Translations under genes and position numbers: made by a program
NCBI GenBank assembly: GCA_021018815.1
Contig: JAITYX010000064.1
Coordinates: forward strand, 372,001 to 436,000
DNA from: Talinum fruticosum
Lineage: Eukaryota; Streptophyta; Magnoliopsida; Caryophyllales; Talinaceae
Length of the DNA: 64,000 nt
Direction: 5' to 3'
Notes under the pieces: model-generated
What the model was told of the DNA's origin: nothing
Seen by the model: only the letters and a program-made list of their open reading frames with translations
Databases searched by the model: none
In this document: positions 34,480 through 45,967 of the stretch, in pieces
Layout: each line of letters begins with the position of its first letter
Numbering within the stretch: the stretch's first letter is position 1

Positions 34480-35469
34480 GTAAAATTTTGAGAGAGATTA
34501 ACCATACGTTTATCACCCTCATCCCTAAAGTGGATGATCCTGTGTCTACACATCATTTCAGGCTGATTTGTCTTTGTAATACGAGTATACAAAATTATTG
34601 CTAAAATTCTAGCTAACCGACTCGGACCGTGCTTGAGTTCTATTATTTCGCCCTTCCAAAGTGCCTTTGTTCCTTGAAGACAAATCCATGATAATATTTT
34701 ACTCACACATGAGATCATGCATAAGTTCAACTAAACAAATAACAAAACAGACTTGGGTTGCTCTTGAGTTAGATAAGGAAAAAGCATACGACCGTGTTGA
34801 GCGGGAATTCCTACTTGATTGCTCGATTGTTATGGGCTTCCTTCCTACCTAAATAGAATAGTTGGATCAAGGAATGTATTTCCTCCATTTCCTATTCGAT
34901 TCTCATTAATGATCAACCGTGTTGTTTTTTCAAACCATCAAAAGGGCTCGGACAAGGTGGCCCGCTTTCACCTTATCTTTTTCTTATTTGTATAGAAGCC
35001 TTTTCAACCAAGCTTATTCATACTTGGATCACTCAAAAATATGGGATCGGAATCAAGATTTTTGCAAAGGGGAATCTTATGCCTACACTATTCTTTACTT
35101 ATGATAGCCTCCTATTTTGTAAAGCAAAAACCCAAGCTTTATGCTATTTAAAAATATCATGGATGAATTTTGTGCAACCTCTGGCCAACTATAAACTTTC
35201 ACAAATCATCGATAATATTCTCCTCTAATGCTGGAAGAAGGGATGAGGAAATAGTTTCTGCTATTTTCCATATACCCATTGTTGAATCTCTTGGTAAATA
35301 CTTAGGTTGTTCGGTCTGTCTAGGACAAGAGGAAAATTCTTTTATTCTCCCCATCATTGAAAAATTCAATAGCAATCTTAGCATGTGGAAAGCAAACAGC
35401 ATGTTTGAGGCAAGAAGAGTAGTGTTAATTCAATCAAACCTTGAATCACTTCCAACCCATATGATGTAG
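34480..35469 (+). pseudogene. LINE reverse transcriptase remnant
   Basis: 'INHTFITLIPKVDDPVSTHH' opens the domain. Then come 'IIAKILANRL', 'SPFQSAFVP', 'VALELDKEKAYDRVEREFLL' and 'GLGQGGPLSPYLFL'. The catalytic FADDS box reads F-T-Y-D-S near 35091-35108, so one catalytic Asp has become Tyr. 35170-35469 follows with 'INFHKSSIIFSSN' and 'SLGKYLGCSVCLGQ'. Inactive. Confidence 0.8.
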
Positions 35470-35639
35470 TGTTTCAAACTCCATGATTGCATGGGATCAC
35501 ATTTTCCAGCCTAAATACAAGGGAGGACTAGGGCTATGAAAATTGGAAGATATTAATATTGCTTTCCATTACAAACTTCTCTGAAAGTTATTTAAAGAAC
35601 CAAACAACATTTGGGTCCAAAACATGAAATCTAAGTATG

Positions 35640-36320
35640 CCGAAAATTATGAATTGTTCTCCAAACCTCCAAAATATGGTAGCTCTTGGGTTTGGAAAAC
35701 AATTTCTAAATGCTATTCTACCTTCTATAAAAGAATATGCTGAAAAATTGGTGATGGAACTAAAATCCTTTTTGGATTGATAGGTGGTGTCATAACCAAA
35801 ATCTTCTTGAGATTATGGGTTTTGATTAGCAATCACTTGATTTACAAACCAAGGTGTGTAACTTTATAAATAATGGTAAAGAATAGGATATACCTAAGTT
35901 GAGACTTGTACTACCGGATGAGGTGATACGCTTGATAACTAGTATTCAGCTGCCAATGTTTCATGATCCAGATGAGTCTTGTTGGGGACTCTCGGGAAAT
36001 GGGTTGTTCATAACAAAAAGGGCTACTAAGTCGACACGGAATGCTCAAATCCATGATAACTGGGAAGCGAATTGGATCTGGAAAATAAATCTTCCATCAA
36101 ATATTAAAATTTTCCTCTAACAATTTTTACTTGATGCAATTCCCCTTAGAAGGAATCTTAAAAACAAAGGGATCCAACTAGACCTGAGATGCAAAATTTA
36201 TAAACAAGAAGATGAAACTAGTGGCCACCTCTTTTTAAGTGCCTAAGAACACTCCATGTGTGGGCATTAGCAAAAAACCACCGATGGCTTCATCACATCG
36301 GCTTCCTCACCCTTCATAAT
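35640..36320 (+). pseudogene. LINE zf-RVT region remnant
   Basis: 'VWKTISKCYSTFYK', 'KIGDGTKILF', and 35899-36120 with 'DESCWGLSGNGLFITKRATK' and 'WIWKINLPSNIKIFL' follow the usual order after the reverse transcriptase. The reading stops at the solo LTR. Confidence 0.7.
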
Positions 36321-36734
36321 TGTAACAACCCGACTCTAAATCACATTATTTGTTAATTACAATATTTATATAATTGAGCGCGTGCACTTCAATTCGATAA
36401 ATTGCATTTACATTATCCTTATACATGTGTTATGTAGCTAAGGCGACGAAGTGGCCCCGATAAAAATCTCATAATAAGATTATAATTTGTGAACATCATT
36501 ATTAAAATAAAATTTAAAAGTAACAATAAAAGAAAACAAAGTAAATAAATAAATCAAAATAATAAAATAAATGAATCAGATTTTTTTAAGGAAAAATCCA
36601 GAAACGGATTTTTTGGAAAAAAATAAAATTAAAATAAAATAACAATGAATTAATCAGATTTTTTTAAGAAAGATCCAAAATCGGATTAATCTGGAAATGT
36701 TACAAAAAAAAATTAAGGGATAGAAATGTCGGGC

Positions 36735-37260
36735 AAAGCTTCGGGCTCTCAACTCTCTCATTTCACTTCCCTGCTCCCTCTGCTCCCTCTCCTGGCCTCC
36801 TCCACCTCTTCCTCCGCGTCCGTGCCGCTACTCCGGCCACCAACACGACCGACGCCGGCCAGTGCAACCGGCGCCGGCCATCTGTTTCCCTCTCTCTCTC
36901 TCTCTCCGTCGCGGCTCGTGCTCTTCTCGCTTCGCGGGGCCTTGCTTCCCTGCTGCTCGGCTTTTCTTGCTGCCGCCGCCGCTGTCTTCTCTCGGTCACC
37001 AAACGCCACCAACGCCGATCGGCGGTCGGCGTCGGCGTCGTCGGGAGACGCCTGGTGTCTCTCTGTCTCGCTACCTCCCCTCTCGTTGGCGCTGCGCTGC
37101 TGCCCTGCGTCGCGGTCCCTCTGCCGCAGCCACCTAGCGGCCAACCCAGCCGCAGCTGCCGCCGGAGCGATTGCCAACCCTGCCCGTAGCCGCCGGTGCA
37201 ACCGCCGTGCCACCACCCCTGCTCGTCCTTCTTAAACCCTCCTCCCCGAATTTGAAGGTA
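36735..37260 (+). other. GC-rich leader inside solo LTR B, ending at a splice-donor-like site
   Basis: Counterpart of 5825-6335. It ends TTTGAAG|GTAAATTAC at about 37251-37265, at the homologous place. The long open frames on both strands are products of composition. Confidence 0.45.
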
Positions 37261-37852
37261 AATTACTGAACCCTAAGTTATCAAGTTCCTTATTCATTTA
37301 GGTAATTGTGATTGCAAATTGAAGCATATGATTTAGAAATATCGTTGTTGAGTGAATTTAAAGATTGATTTGGAAAAATTGGGATTGTTGTGGACGATTG
37401 AGGTGTGGCGAGGTTGATGGATTAATTGGTGTATGCATATGAACAAATGTGATTCTTTTGGGAAATTATGAACTAGTGAATGAGATTGAGGATGTTTTAT
37501 TATCGAATTGAACAATTTGGTGGAATTGTTATATTTTGTAAATAGCTAGAATTGAACACAAAGGAAGAGAAAAATATGCGGGGAGGATGAAGTCGGATAA
37601 TAGATTGTGTAGGAGGCATGTGGGACATCCGAACACTTGGTATGCTTAATTTGGTTATGAATACGAGTTACGTCGAGAAAATAACGCTTAGGCGCTTAAA
37701 ATGGTGTATATATGAATTTTGGGCGAATCGGCAAAATTGTGAAAACCTCCCGATGGAAGGGCATTTGCCGGATTAATTAATTACGTAACTATGGGATTTG
37801 AATGCTGAGAAGGGTGAAATGAGGAATGAATAAAAAATAAGTGTTTGTTGTG

Positions 37853-37882
37853 TGTGTATATATATATATATATATGTGTGTA
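37853..37882. repeat. TG/TA microsatellite
   Basis: TGTGTGTATATATATATATATATGTGTG-type run inside solo LTR B; the other copy has only a short 'tatatatatatg' at the same place (7140-7151), so it has expanded here. Confidence 0.7.
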
Positions 37883-39095
37883 CGCTATGTTCAACCCAAA
37901 TCAACTAGCAAAGTGAATAACACCAACATCATTGGGTATTTAGTTAGCCTAATCAACTTCTTTAATTAATATGAATTGTATTCAATAAACGCAGTAAAGC
38001 TGAGTAATACAAACATTAGTTTAGTCGATTTTCATACGAATATAGGAAATGAAATACATTGTTAAAGCTTATACAAATTCAAGCATTAAAACTCAAGAAA
38101 ACATCATTAACCCTAGAAATCCATTTTAAACGGAACCGAGGCCACTTCCGTTGCCGAATAGCTGGTGACTCAAATTTCTGCAAAAGGGGAGAAACAAATA
38201 TTCTCAATTCGAGTACGTTCATTGCCCGTACCTTTCGAAAACTCACATGTTTCATCAAATCTCAACATTTCTCATATATGTAACTAATAATGAATCATTT
38301 ACAAGGCAAGTTTTGCCACCTAATTAAGTGGTCCCCGCCCAATTATCAATTACCAAGGGCTTAGGCCCGCCAATTATACGCGCGCGGCGTCAACTTGGGT
38401 TATCGATTGGCCGGGGGTGACACCTGTTCAACGATCGTATCAATTATCAAGGGGTTCCACTTTCGGATAATAACCGGCAAGCAAGTTTTACTTATATTCT
38501 ATCCCCTTGATTTCAAACTAAAATGAATTGAAATGCGCGCGCTCAATCAAAATATTCTTCAAGTTATTTTACGAGTGTAGGAATGTTCGTACCGAGTTTC
38601 GACTCACTCTTCGAAATATTTTACTGTTTTTGTTTTAGGAAGAAGTATTGGTGAACTATCAACCACTTACCAAGTCCGACAAAGGCAGACCCTAGTCAGC
38701 CACGCTGCATTTGTAATTCCGAAGGTGCATAGACGCTCACGGTGATTTTACCCTCAACCGGGGTTTAGGTATGACCTTGGAAATTGTTGTACGTTGTATA
38801 TTATCTTGTGGAATAGACAAAGGTCTAGGTTGTATAAATATTGTGTTGCTAAGCCGGTAAACTGTATTCGGGATGTCCTAACTACTTGGGTAATAAGTAA
38901 TTACTCCTAACATGATCATTGGAAATATAACAGTGGATGCACCAAATTGTATTTCATTTTATTTCAACTATTTAGCCTTGTCCTATTTTTAGGACAGCGG
39001 TAACGTCTTCAATCGGTACCTTCCGCTGCGACCTTACGTATTAGTCCCTAATGAAGGGATTATTAAGTAATGGTGATTGGGGGTGTTACAATAAT

Positions 39096-39740
39096 GATGG
39101 GTCTAATATCCTTAAGTCCGCACATGCCTCCCTCCATTCGTATCAACTTTAACGATTCATATTCCTTTTATGGAGTATTTGGACGGAAAAGAATGCACTC
39201 ATTTTCAAGGAGGAACAGTTTAATCACATTAGAGTACTTACCAGAGCAAAGAAAGAAGGTACATGATAGAAATCAAGACAAGGCTACTCCTCAATGGAGG
39301 TCTACAATAATAGAAAGACAACAAGCTCGAAGTGAATTTATCTGGTTAAATGGAATGCTAGAAGTAGGTACATCAAGTTTAAGTTTGATGGATCACTTAC
39401 AAATGGTAATGATGTTATGGGTTTCCTATTAAGAGATGATTCAGGCAACCTTCTTGCTAAAGGAGCAGCCAATCTGGGGCATACATCCATCCTAGTAGCG
39501 AAAGCTAATGCACTCGGATTTGGTCTACTGCAGGCAACTAAAGCAAAAATCTAGAGAATTCATATTGAAGGTGACAATAAAGTGATCATTGATAGCATCA
39601 AAGGAAAGTATAACACTCCATGACAAATCGACTACATCATCAAGGACATCATGAAAATGGTGACAAAGTTTGAAAGCTGTAACATTAATTACATATTTAG
39701 AGAAGCAAACATGGCAACAGATGGTTAGCACACTATAGAC
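39096..39740 (+). pseudogene. LINE RNase H remnant (3' part of the element)
   Basis: Resumes the LINE after solo LTR B. It shows 'WTEKNALIF'-like sequence, 'HDRNQDKATPQWRSTIIERQ', then 'VKFDGSLTNGND', 'LLRDDSGNLLAKGAANLGHT', 'IHIEGDNKVIIDSIKGKYN' and 'INYIFREANMATDG'. The RNase H acidic residues (FDGS, EGDN) are visible but the frame is broken by stops, for example before 'RIHIEGD'. Confidence 0.8.
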
Positions 39741-40457
39741 ACACTACCACTACTCTAACTATTTGGGGAGATTGCCCCTCCTATACATATGATCATATCC
39801 ACTTATAATATAAATAATGATATATAGCACAAAGAAAGTAAATAAACCCCTTAAGCAATTCTACTTATAATCCCTCCACCTTTTCCCCGGGATTCTAAAG
39901 AACTAATTGGGGTAAGACTGGCAAGGCAAGCATTGGATAAAGCCTGAAACCCCAGCCATAATTTTCCTATTTTTCTATAAAGTACCGAGTGTTTACTAAG
40001 CAATTCTAATTATAATCTCCCTTCCTCGCTCTCCCTCCACCTTAAGTAAATACTATTCAAGGAAAAAACATGTAATTAAAATGGTAGCTTAAAACATGTG
40101 AGTGTTTGCTAATAAGCATTCGATAAAGGCCTACATTTAACACACAAATATTTACATATAAGAATGGCAAAGTTCGAGTAATAATACATTTGATTTCTAA
40201 CGTATAAATCCTTAATGTGGTATCACTTCATTTCCTTAGTACTAGCATTTTAGAAGAGATGTTTACTTATAAATCAAATCATATTAAAGCTTGAGTTGTT
40301 AATACAATCATTGGGGAAACAATATCGAAACTAAACCCAAGGGTGCTTATATGTATATGTATGTATGTAATTCATAGATGTTTTCAAGTGAGCCTACGTG
40401 GAAGATAAAGTAACCACTAGCTATCCAAGAAAGCACTAATGGATTTATATTTCAATG
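39741..40457. other. AT-rich DNA between LINE and copia element; no gene
   Basis: Probably the LINE 3' tail followed by unique sequence. Nothing coding recognised. Confidence 0.4.
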
Positions 40458-41027
40458 TGTTGGGTGTGTGGCTCAAATCTCCATTTATGCTTTGCTTCTA
40501 CCGGCATAACCAAGCCATGTTTGTCCTAATCGTGCCGTAACAATCGCAAGTGAGCAAGTTGCTGGACAGTTGATAGGCACAACTACGGGCATACCTCTTC
40601 GCACGGGAGTGCTGCATGGCACGACCGTGCCATGAGGCTGTGGTAGTTACAGGGAAGCTTTTCGTGTGCCATTTTTCTGCCCCTTTTAAGGGATTTTTGG
40701 GATAATTTTTTAGGGAGTTTACGAGAGGTTTTGCGAGCAGAAAATTAAGAGTTATTCCCACACCATTGAAAGTGAGATTAAGAGAGAAATTCTGAGAGAA
40801 TTAAAGTTCTCATCATTGATCAAATCGACATTCGATCGTGATCGTTTGTACTCTCTCAAATCATAGTGAATTATGTGTGCTCATCACCTCCATGATTTTT
40901 CCCGCATTGGATTTCCATATAAATCCTTATGTCCATTTATTTATTACTTTTGTTTGATTTGTAATACTTTTGATTATTGTAATTCATCTAAATCGCTGCC
41001 ACATCCAAGTCACCCTAAAAACTAACA
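40458..41027 (+). repeat. 5' LTR of the copia element
   Basis: 570 bp. Contains 'gcacgggagtgctgcatggcacgaccgtgcc' style sequence at about 40599-40630, one of the recurrent CACG-type motifs. Confidence 0.92.
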
Positions 41028-41029
41028 AG

Positions 41030-41041
41030 TGGTATCAGAGC
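41030..41041 (+). other. Primer-binding site, initiator tRNA-Met
   Basis: TGGTATCAGAGC, the exact plant copia site complementary to initiator tRNA-Met, two bases after the 5' LTR. Confidence 0.92.
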
Positions 41042-41089
41042 CTATGGTTTATGATGCCTTCAATTTTGAAGGTTGATATTTAGAAGTTT

Positions 41090-41830
41090 GATGGATAGAT
41101 TAGTTTTAATCTCCCAAGGTTCAAAAGAAGGTGATTTTCACCCAACATGGGTTATGGAAGGTTCTCACCGTGCCAAAGCTAAACCCGATTCGATGGCTGA
41201 TGAACAATGGGTTGCATACAAGAAGAAGAAAGGACTATGATAAATGATGATTAGGAGGAATTGGAAGAGAAATCCCTTTCAGCCATCCATTTGTGTTTGG
41301 CGCCCCATGTGCTACGAGAGGTGCTTGACAAGACAAGTGCGGTGGATCTTTGGCTTCGATTGGAGGAACTTTATATGACGAAGAGTTTGCCAACAAAATT
41401 CATTTGAAGGAATGTTTATACACGTTCTCCATAGCTGAAGGTACTCCTGTTCAAAAGCATCTAAATGATTTTAATTCGATTATTATAGACCTGGAAAGTT
41501 TAGATGTGAAAATTGATTATGAGGATAAGACAATTTTGTTACCCCTATTGTATAAGCACTTTAAGGAAATCCTTTTGTATAGTAATTCCGATACTATATT
41601 GTTTGAGGATGTTAAGACAAATTTATTGTCGAAAGAAAAGTTTGACCTTGATGCGTGGCGAAAAAGTTGAGGGCTTGGTTGCTAAAGGTAGACGTTGTGA
41701 AAAGGGAATGAGAGTAAGAAAAATTCCCATTCAAAGTGTAGGGGTCATCGTGCCAACAAAATTTGCAATTTCTCTAAGAAAAAGGGTCATATTGTTGCTG
41801 ATTGTTTTAAACTGAAAAATAAGAAAGAAA
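41090..41830 (+). pseudogene. Copia gag remnant with zinc knuckle
   Basis: 41350-41670 is open and reads 'LKECLYTFSIAEGTPVQKHL' and 'LLPLLYKHFKEILLYSNSD', a UBN2-type gag. The knuckle reads CNFSKKKGHIVADC near 41765-41806; the second Cys of CX2CX4HX4C is replaced by Ser. Stops precede and follow. Confidence 0.85.
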
Positions 41831-41934
41831 GAGAAGAAAGAGAGAAACAATATCGAAACATGTTGTTGTTGATTATGTGATTAAGTCGAGTCCGATGGTG
41901 ATGTCTTGTTTATTCTCGCCTCTCGAAAAAGGAT

Positions 41935-42230
41935 TGTGATGAATGGGTTTTGGATTCTGGTTGTACCTACCATATGTGTCCTTATAGGGAGCGAGTTTAA
42001 TACTTATGAGCCTGTTGAATCAGGTATTATTCTTATGGAAAATGGTACTGAGTGCAAGGTTGTTGGGATTGGTACTATTCGAATTAAAACCCATGATGGT
42101 GTAGTTAGAACCTTGTCAAAGGTTAGGCACATTCTTATGGGTTTGGGCCATATGAGTGAGAAGAGGATGACAATTTTGAGTAAAAAGGTCTTATGGGTAG
42201 CGAAGGTACGGAAAAGCTTGATTTTGTGAC
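41935..42230 (+). pseudogene. Copia protease remnant
   Basis: 'WVLDSGCTYHMCPYRE' at about 41944-41991 keeps the DSG active-site motif, then the frame shifts; 'VVGIGTIRIKTHDGVVRTLS' follows. Confidence 0.85.
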
Positions 42231-42249
42231 CACCGTGTCATTGGGAAAC

Positions 42250-42960
42250 AGAAGAGGGTGAGTTTCTCAACCGTAAAGCACCGTACATAGAGGATCCTAG
42301 ATTACATCCATTCCGATTTGTGGGGTCCTTCTAGAGTTGCTTCTTTTGGAGGTAAGTACTACATGCTGACTTTTGTTGATGATTTTTCTTGTAAAATGTG
42401 GATTTATTTCCTAAGACAGAAAAATGAAGCATTCCCTATGTTCAAGAAATTTAAGACCCTAGTTGAGAATCAAACTGGGAGACAAATCAAGAAGCTTAGG
42501 ACTGATAATGGTCTTGAGTCTTGTAAAGAAGGGTTCAATGAGTTTTGCTCGGTTCGAGAGGATTATAAGGCACAAGACACTTATCCGAAAGCCCCAACAA
42601 AATGGCGTTGCGGGACGTATAAACTAGACTCTTTTAGAGAAAGCTCGTTGTATGCACTCTGTAATGTTGGACTTTGGGATAACAAGGCTTTTTAGGCTGA
42701 AACTATTACAATAACATCATATCTCATTGACCTATCTCCACATTCCTCCATTGATTTCAAGATTCCTGAAGAAGTATGGTTGGGTAACCTTGTCGACTAT
42801 ATATTCTTAGCATTTTTGGGTGTCCTGTATATGTTCATGTAAACGAGTGGGAAGTTGGCCCGTAGGGCTATAAAATGCAAGTTTCTTGGTTATAAATCCG
42901 AGTCAAGGGATACTGGTTCCGGTGCCCTGAAACACATAAAATCATTCAAAGTAGGGATGT
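42250..42960 (+). pseudogene. Copia integrase remnant
   Basis: 'DLWGPSRVASFGGKYYML', 'FVDDFSCKMWIYFLRQKNE' and 'IKKLRTDNGLESCKEGFNEF' give the core with its first two acidic residues. The end is frameshifted. This enzyme would insert the cDNA. Confidence 0.85.
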
Positions 42961-43269
42961 AACCTTTAATGAAACTACTATGTTATCCTCTAAAGAAGGT
43001 GGAGTTTGAGTTGTCCATCATTGTTCGAGGTAGAGTTGTTGATAATTCGAGCGGGGAGTTCACGTTGTTGAACCTAATTCCGATACAAGTCCAATTCAGC
43101 CTCGTGTGGAGGTTAACCATACTATAGCCCGTGATAGACCGAGGACTATTGAAGGCTAGCTCGATTCTACAGATGATGAAGATGATCTAATTGCTTATGC
43201 TCTTACGAGTGACATAGGAGACTCCTGAAGGTGCGGAACCTTCAACCTACTTTGAAGTTATCTCTTATC

Positions 43270-44150
43270 TAAGTTCATCTAATTAGGTCTTAGCTATGCA
43301 AGAAGAAATGGAGACTCTTCGCAAAGAATGGGACCTGAGATATTTGTGAACTACCTAAAGGGTCGATAAGCCTTAAGCGCCAAGCAGATTTACAAAAGAA
43401 AGGAAGACATTCCTGGGGTTGAAGCTGCAAGGTGGAAAGCACGCTTGGTTGTTTGTGGATGCAACCAAAGGAAGGTATTAACTTCAATGAAGTTTTCTCT
43501 CCTATTGTTCGCGTACTTCCATTAGAGTGCTTCTTTCTTGTGTTGCTCTATTTAATTTAGAGTTAGAGCAAGTAGATGTCAAAAACCGCATTCCTTCATA
43601 GAGAGTTAGAGGAAGGGATTTATATGAGGCAACTCGAGGGCTTTGTTGTTCCTGGGAAGAAACATTATGCTGTGTCAATTGAAGAAGTCCTTGTATGGAC
43701 TCAAGCAAGCTCCAAGGCAGTGGCACGAAGGTTCGATACTTTCATGATTGGGCAAGGCTACACATAGAGTCGGTATGACAATTACGTGTATTTTTAGCAA
43801 ATATTTAGTTCCTTCGTTTACTTGTTGCTATATGTTGATGACATGCTGTTTGCTTCTAAAGACAAGTCTTAGATCAACAAGTTAAAATCTCAACTTAGTA
43901 CGAAGTTTGTCATAAAGGACCTTGGTGAAACTAAGAAGATATTGAAGATGGAAATTTGTAGGGATCCAAAGGCCAATAAGCTCTACCTATTTCAAAAGAA
44001 ATATCTTGAGAAAGTCCTTGATAGATTCAATATGATTGATTGCAAATCGGTTTCTACTCCTTTAGTTGCTTATTTTAGTTGTCTTATGAGTGTTGTCCTC
44101 AAGCCGAGGAGGAAATTAAGAAATGTCTCACATACCTTATTCTAGTGTTG
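43270..44150 (+). pseudogene. Copia reverse transcriptase remnant
   Basis: Pieces include 'KTAFLHRELEEGIYMRQLEG' (43580-43640), the catalytic YVDDML at 43831-43848, and 'KFVIKDLGETKKILKMEI'. Several stops interrupt it, one just before the YVDD box. Confidence 0.88.
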
Positions 44151-44700
44151 TTGGTAGTTTGATAGATGTTATGTTATGCACTAGGCCTGATATATCATAT
44201 GCAGTTAGTATTGTGAGTCGATATATGCATAATCCTGGTAAGGATCATTAGGAAACTATGAAATGGATCCTTAGGTATGTCAAAGGCACTTGTTGATATA
44301 GGGTCGAGTTTTTATAAGAGTAAGGTTGCTACATTCGATGTTGTAGGTTTTGTTGATTCTAATTATGGTAGAGACCTCAATAGAAGGAGGTAAATTTCAA
44401 GTTATATCTTCATGTTGTATATCGGTGTTAGCTCTTGGAAAGCATCATTACTGATTGTTGTAGCTCTTTCTACTATAGAAGCTGAGTATATTGGTACAAC
44501 TAAAGGGGTAAAGGAAGCTACTTGGTTGAGGGGTCGTATCATTGAGTTTGGTGTTCAAAAAGGTGATACTATTGTATTTTTGGATAGTCGGACTGATATT
44601 ATCTTACCAAGAACGATGGGTATCACTCCAAGACCAAACATATCGAGTGTCAAGTTCCATTGTATCACGGATATAATTGCTTGAAGGAAAGATTGTGATG
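44130..44700 (+). pseudogene. Copia RNase H remnant
   Basis: 'VVGSLIDVMLCTRPDISYAV', 'SRYMHNPGKDH' and 'VVALSTIEAEYIGTTKGVKE' mark the RNase H domain; the last is in the 44412-44684 frame. Stops are frequent. Confidence 0.85.
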
Positions 44701-44885
44701 AAGAAAGTTCATACTCCGGAGAATCTCGTAGATATGCTTATAAAGACTCTTTCTACTTGCTAAGTTAGAGCATTTCTTGGACTCAATTGATGCTTACAAT
44801 TGTTGATAGCCCTTCGGGGCTTTGCCCTTTGGGGCTCTATCATGCGGGGTATTTTGGCGGAGTACTTATGTTGGTTGGGGATTTG

Positions 44886-44900
44886 ATCTAAGGTGGAGAT
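44886..44900 (+). other. Polypurine tract of the copia element
   Basis: ATCTAAGGTGGAGAT directly before the 3' LTR start TGTTGGCTG. Confidence 0.85.
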
Positions 44901-45472
44901 TGTTGGCTGTATGACTCAAATCTCCATTTATGCTTTGCTTCTACCGGCACAACCAAGCCATGTTTGTCCTAGCCATGCCACAACAATCACAAACGAGCAA
45001 GCTGTTGGATAGTGGATAGGCACGACCACGGGCGTGCCTCTTGGCACGGGAGTGTCGCATGGCACGAGCGTGCTATGAGGCTACGGTAGTTACGAGGCGG
45101 TTTTTCGTGGGCTATTTTTCTGCCCTTTTTAAGGGCTTTTTAGGGCAATATTTTGGGGGAGTTTGCGAAAGGTTTTGCAAGCAGAAAATTAAGACTTATT
45201 CCTCCACAATTGAAAGTGAGATTGAGAGAGAAATTATGAGATAATTAAAATTCTCATCATTGATCAAATCGACATTCGATAGTTATCATTTTTACTTTAC
45301 TGAAATCATAGTGAATTGTGTGTGTTCGTCACCTCTGTGGTTTTTTCCCACATTGGGTTTCCACGTAAATCCTTATGTCCATTGATTTATTACTTTCATT
45401 TGATTCGTAGTACTTTTGATTATCATAATTCATCCGAATCGCTTCCGCATTCAAGTCGCCTAAAAACTAACA
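44901..45472 (+). repeat. 3' LTR of the copia element
   Basis: 572 bp, collinear with the 5' LTR. Contains 'cacgaccacgggcgtgcc' and 'cacgagcgtgc' at about 45020-45075. Confidence 0.92.
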
Positions 45473-45477
45473 CAATG

Positions 45478-45890
45478 AAAGTAAAATGATAACTAAGGAA
45501 GATTATGGAAGTGGAAATGGATGCGGTTTCGGGGCTTCTTACGGGGGAGTCTCATGGGGTACGTTCAAAGAGGGTAACAAAGAGGCATTGCACTAAAATG
45601 ACACAATGTAGTCATAAATAGTTATGCTACATAATTTAGATACTTGGCTTTAAAATTGCAAATTAGTCAAAATTTTACGAGTAATACTCATTATTAGTTA
45701 GTCTTAGCCCTTAAGATATAGTGTTTATAGAAAATAAAGGCATTTAGGCAATGAATGAGCCTTTTAATAAAATGAAAATTATATATGGAATTGTCTCAAC
45801 TAAGGTAAGGAGTGCTAGGTTACCTGGAAAATTGTAGTTGAAAAAAGCATGAAAAGAAAAAAACATGATAACACATGGCAAGGTTGGAAA
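45478..45890. other. Intergenic DNA upstream of S28 copy 1
   Basis: AT-rich, no gene recognised. It should contain the former upstream region of the S28 gene. Confidence 0.4.
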
Positions 45891-45894
45891 ATTT

Positions 45895-45902
45895 TATATA
45901 AG
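45895..45902 (+). promoter_or_regulatory. TATA box of S28 copy 1
   Basis: TTATATAAGG about 66 bases before the ATG at 45968; suitable spacing for a plant TATA promoter. Confidence 0.55.
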
Positions 45903-45967
45903 GAGACAGAGTGTTTTACTAATTAGCGGACCTCGGCCTGGCAAAAACTCCCCTTCGATCGTCCCTC

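Larger units (their letters stand above)
31150..36320 (+). mobile_element. L1-type LINE, main part, degenerate
   Basis: The order is ORF1 with a DUF4283-like part and zinc knuckle, then endonuclease, reverse transcriptase and zf-RVT. The RNase H part follows at 39096-39740, beyond a solo LTR. The 5' end is not defined exactly. Coding is broken by many stops and frameshifts, so the element is dead. Confidence 0.8.
36321..39090 (+). mobile_element. Solo LTR B (same family as solo LTR A), TSD ATAAT
   Basis: The 2770-bp unit starts TGTAACAACCCGACTC and ends GGGGGTGTTACA. It is flanked by a perfect 5-bp duplication ATAAT (36316-36320 and 39091-39095). It is collinear with 5475-8371, including the GC-rich leader and the AT-rich half. 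No internal coding or priming sites, so it arose by LTR-LTR recombination. It interrupts the LINE between its zf-RVT and RNase H parts. Confidence 0.9.
40458..45472 (+). mobile_element. Ty1/copia retrotransposon, structurally complete, coding region dead
   Basis: LTRs 40458-41027 and 44901-45472, both TGTTGG...ACTAACA, flank the coding part. A perfect 5-bp duplication CAATG lies outside (40453-40457 and 45473-45477). Primer-binding site and purine tract are in place. The order gag, protease, integrase, reverse transcriptase, RNase H is that of copia. The LTRs have diverged in many positions and coding carries many stops, so the insertion is old. Confidence 0.93.

Noticed and set aside
36726..37235. 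A 169-codon open frame and a 152-codon frame on the other strand
   Set aside because: Same cause as above in solo LTR B: low-complexity Ala/Ser/Pro/Arg peptides in overlapping frames.
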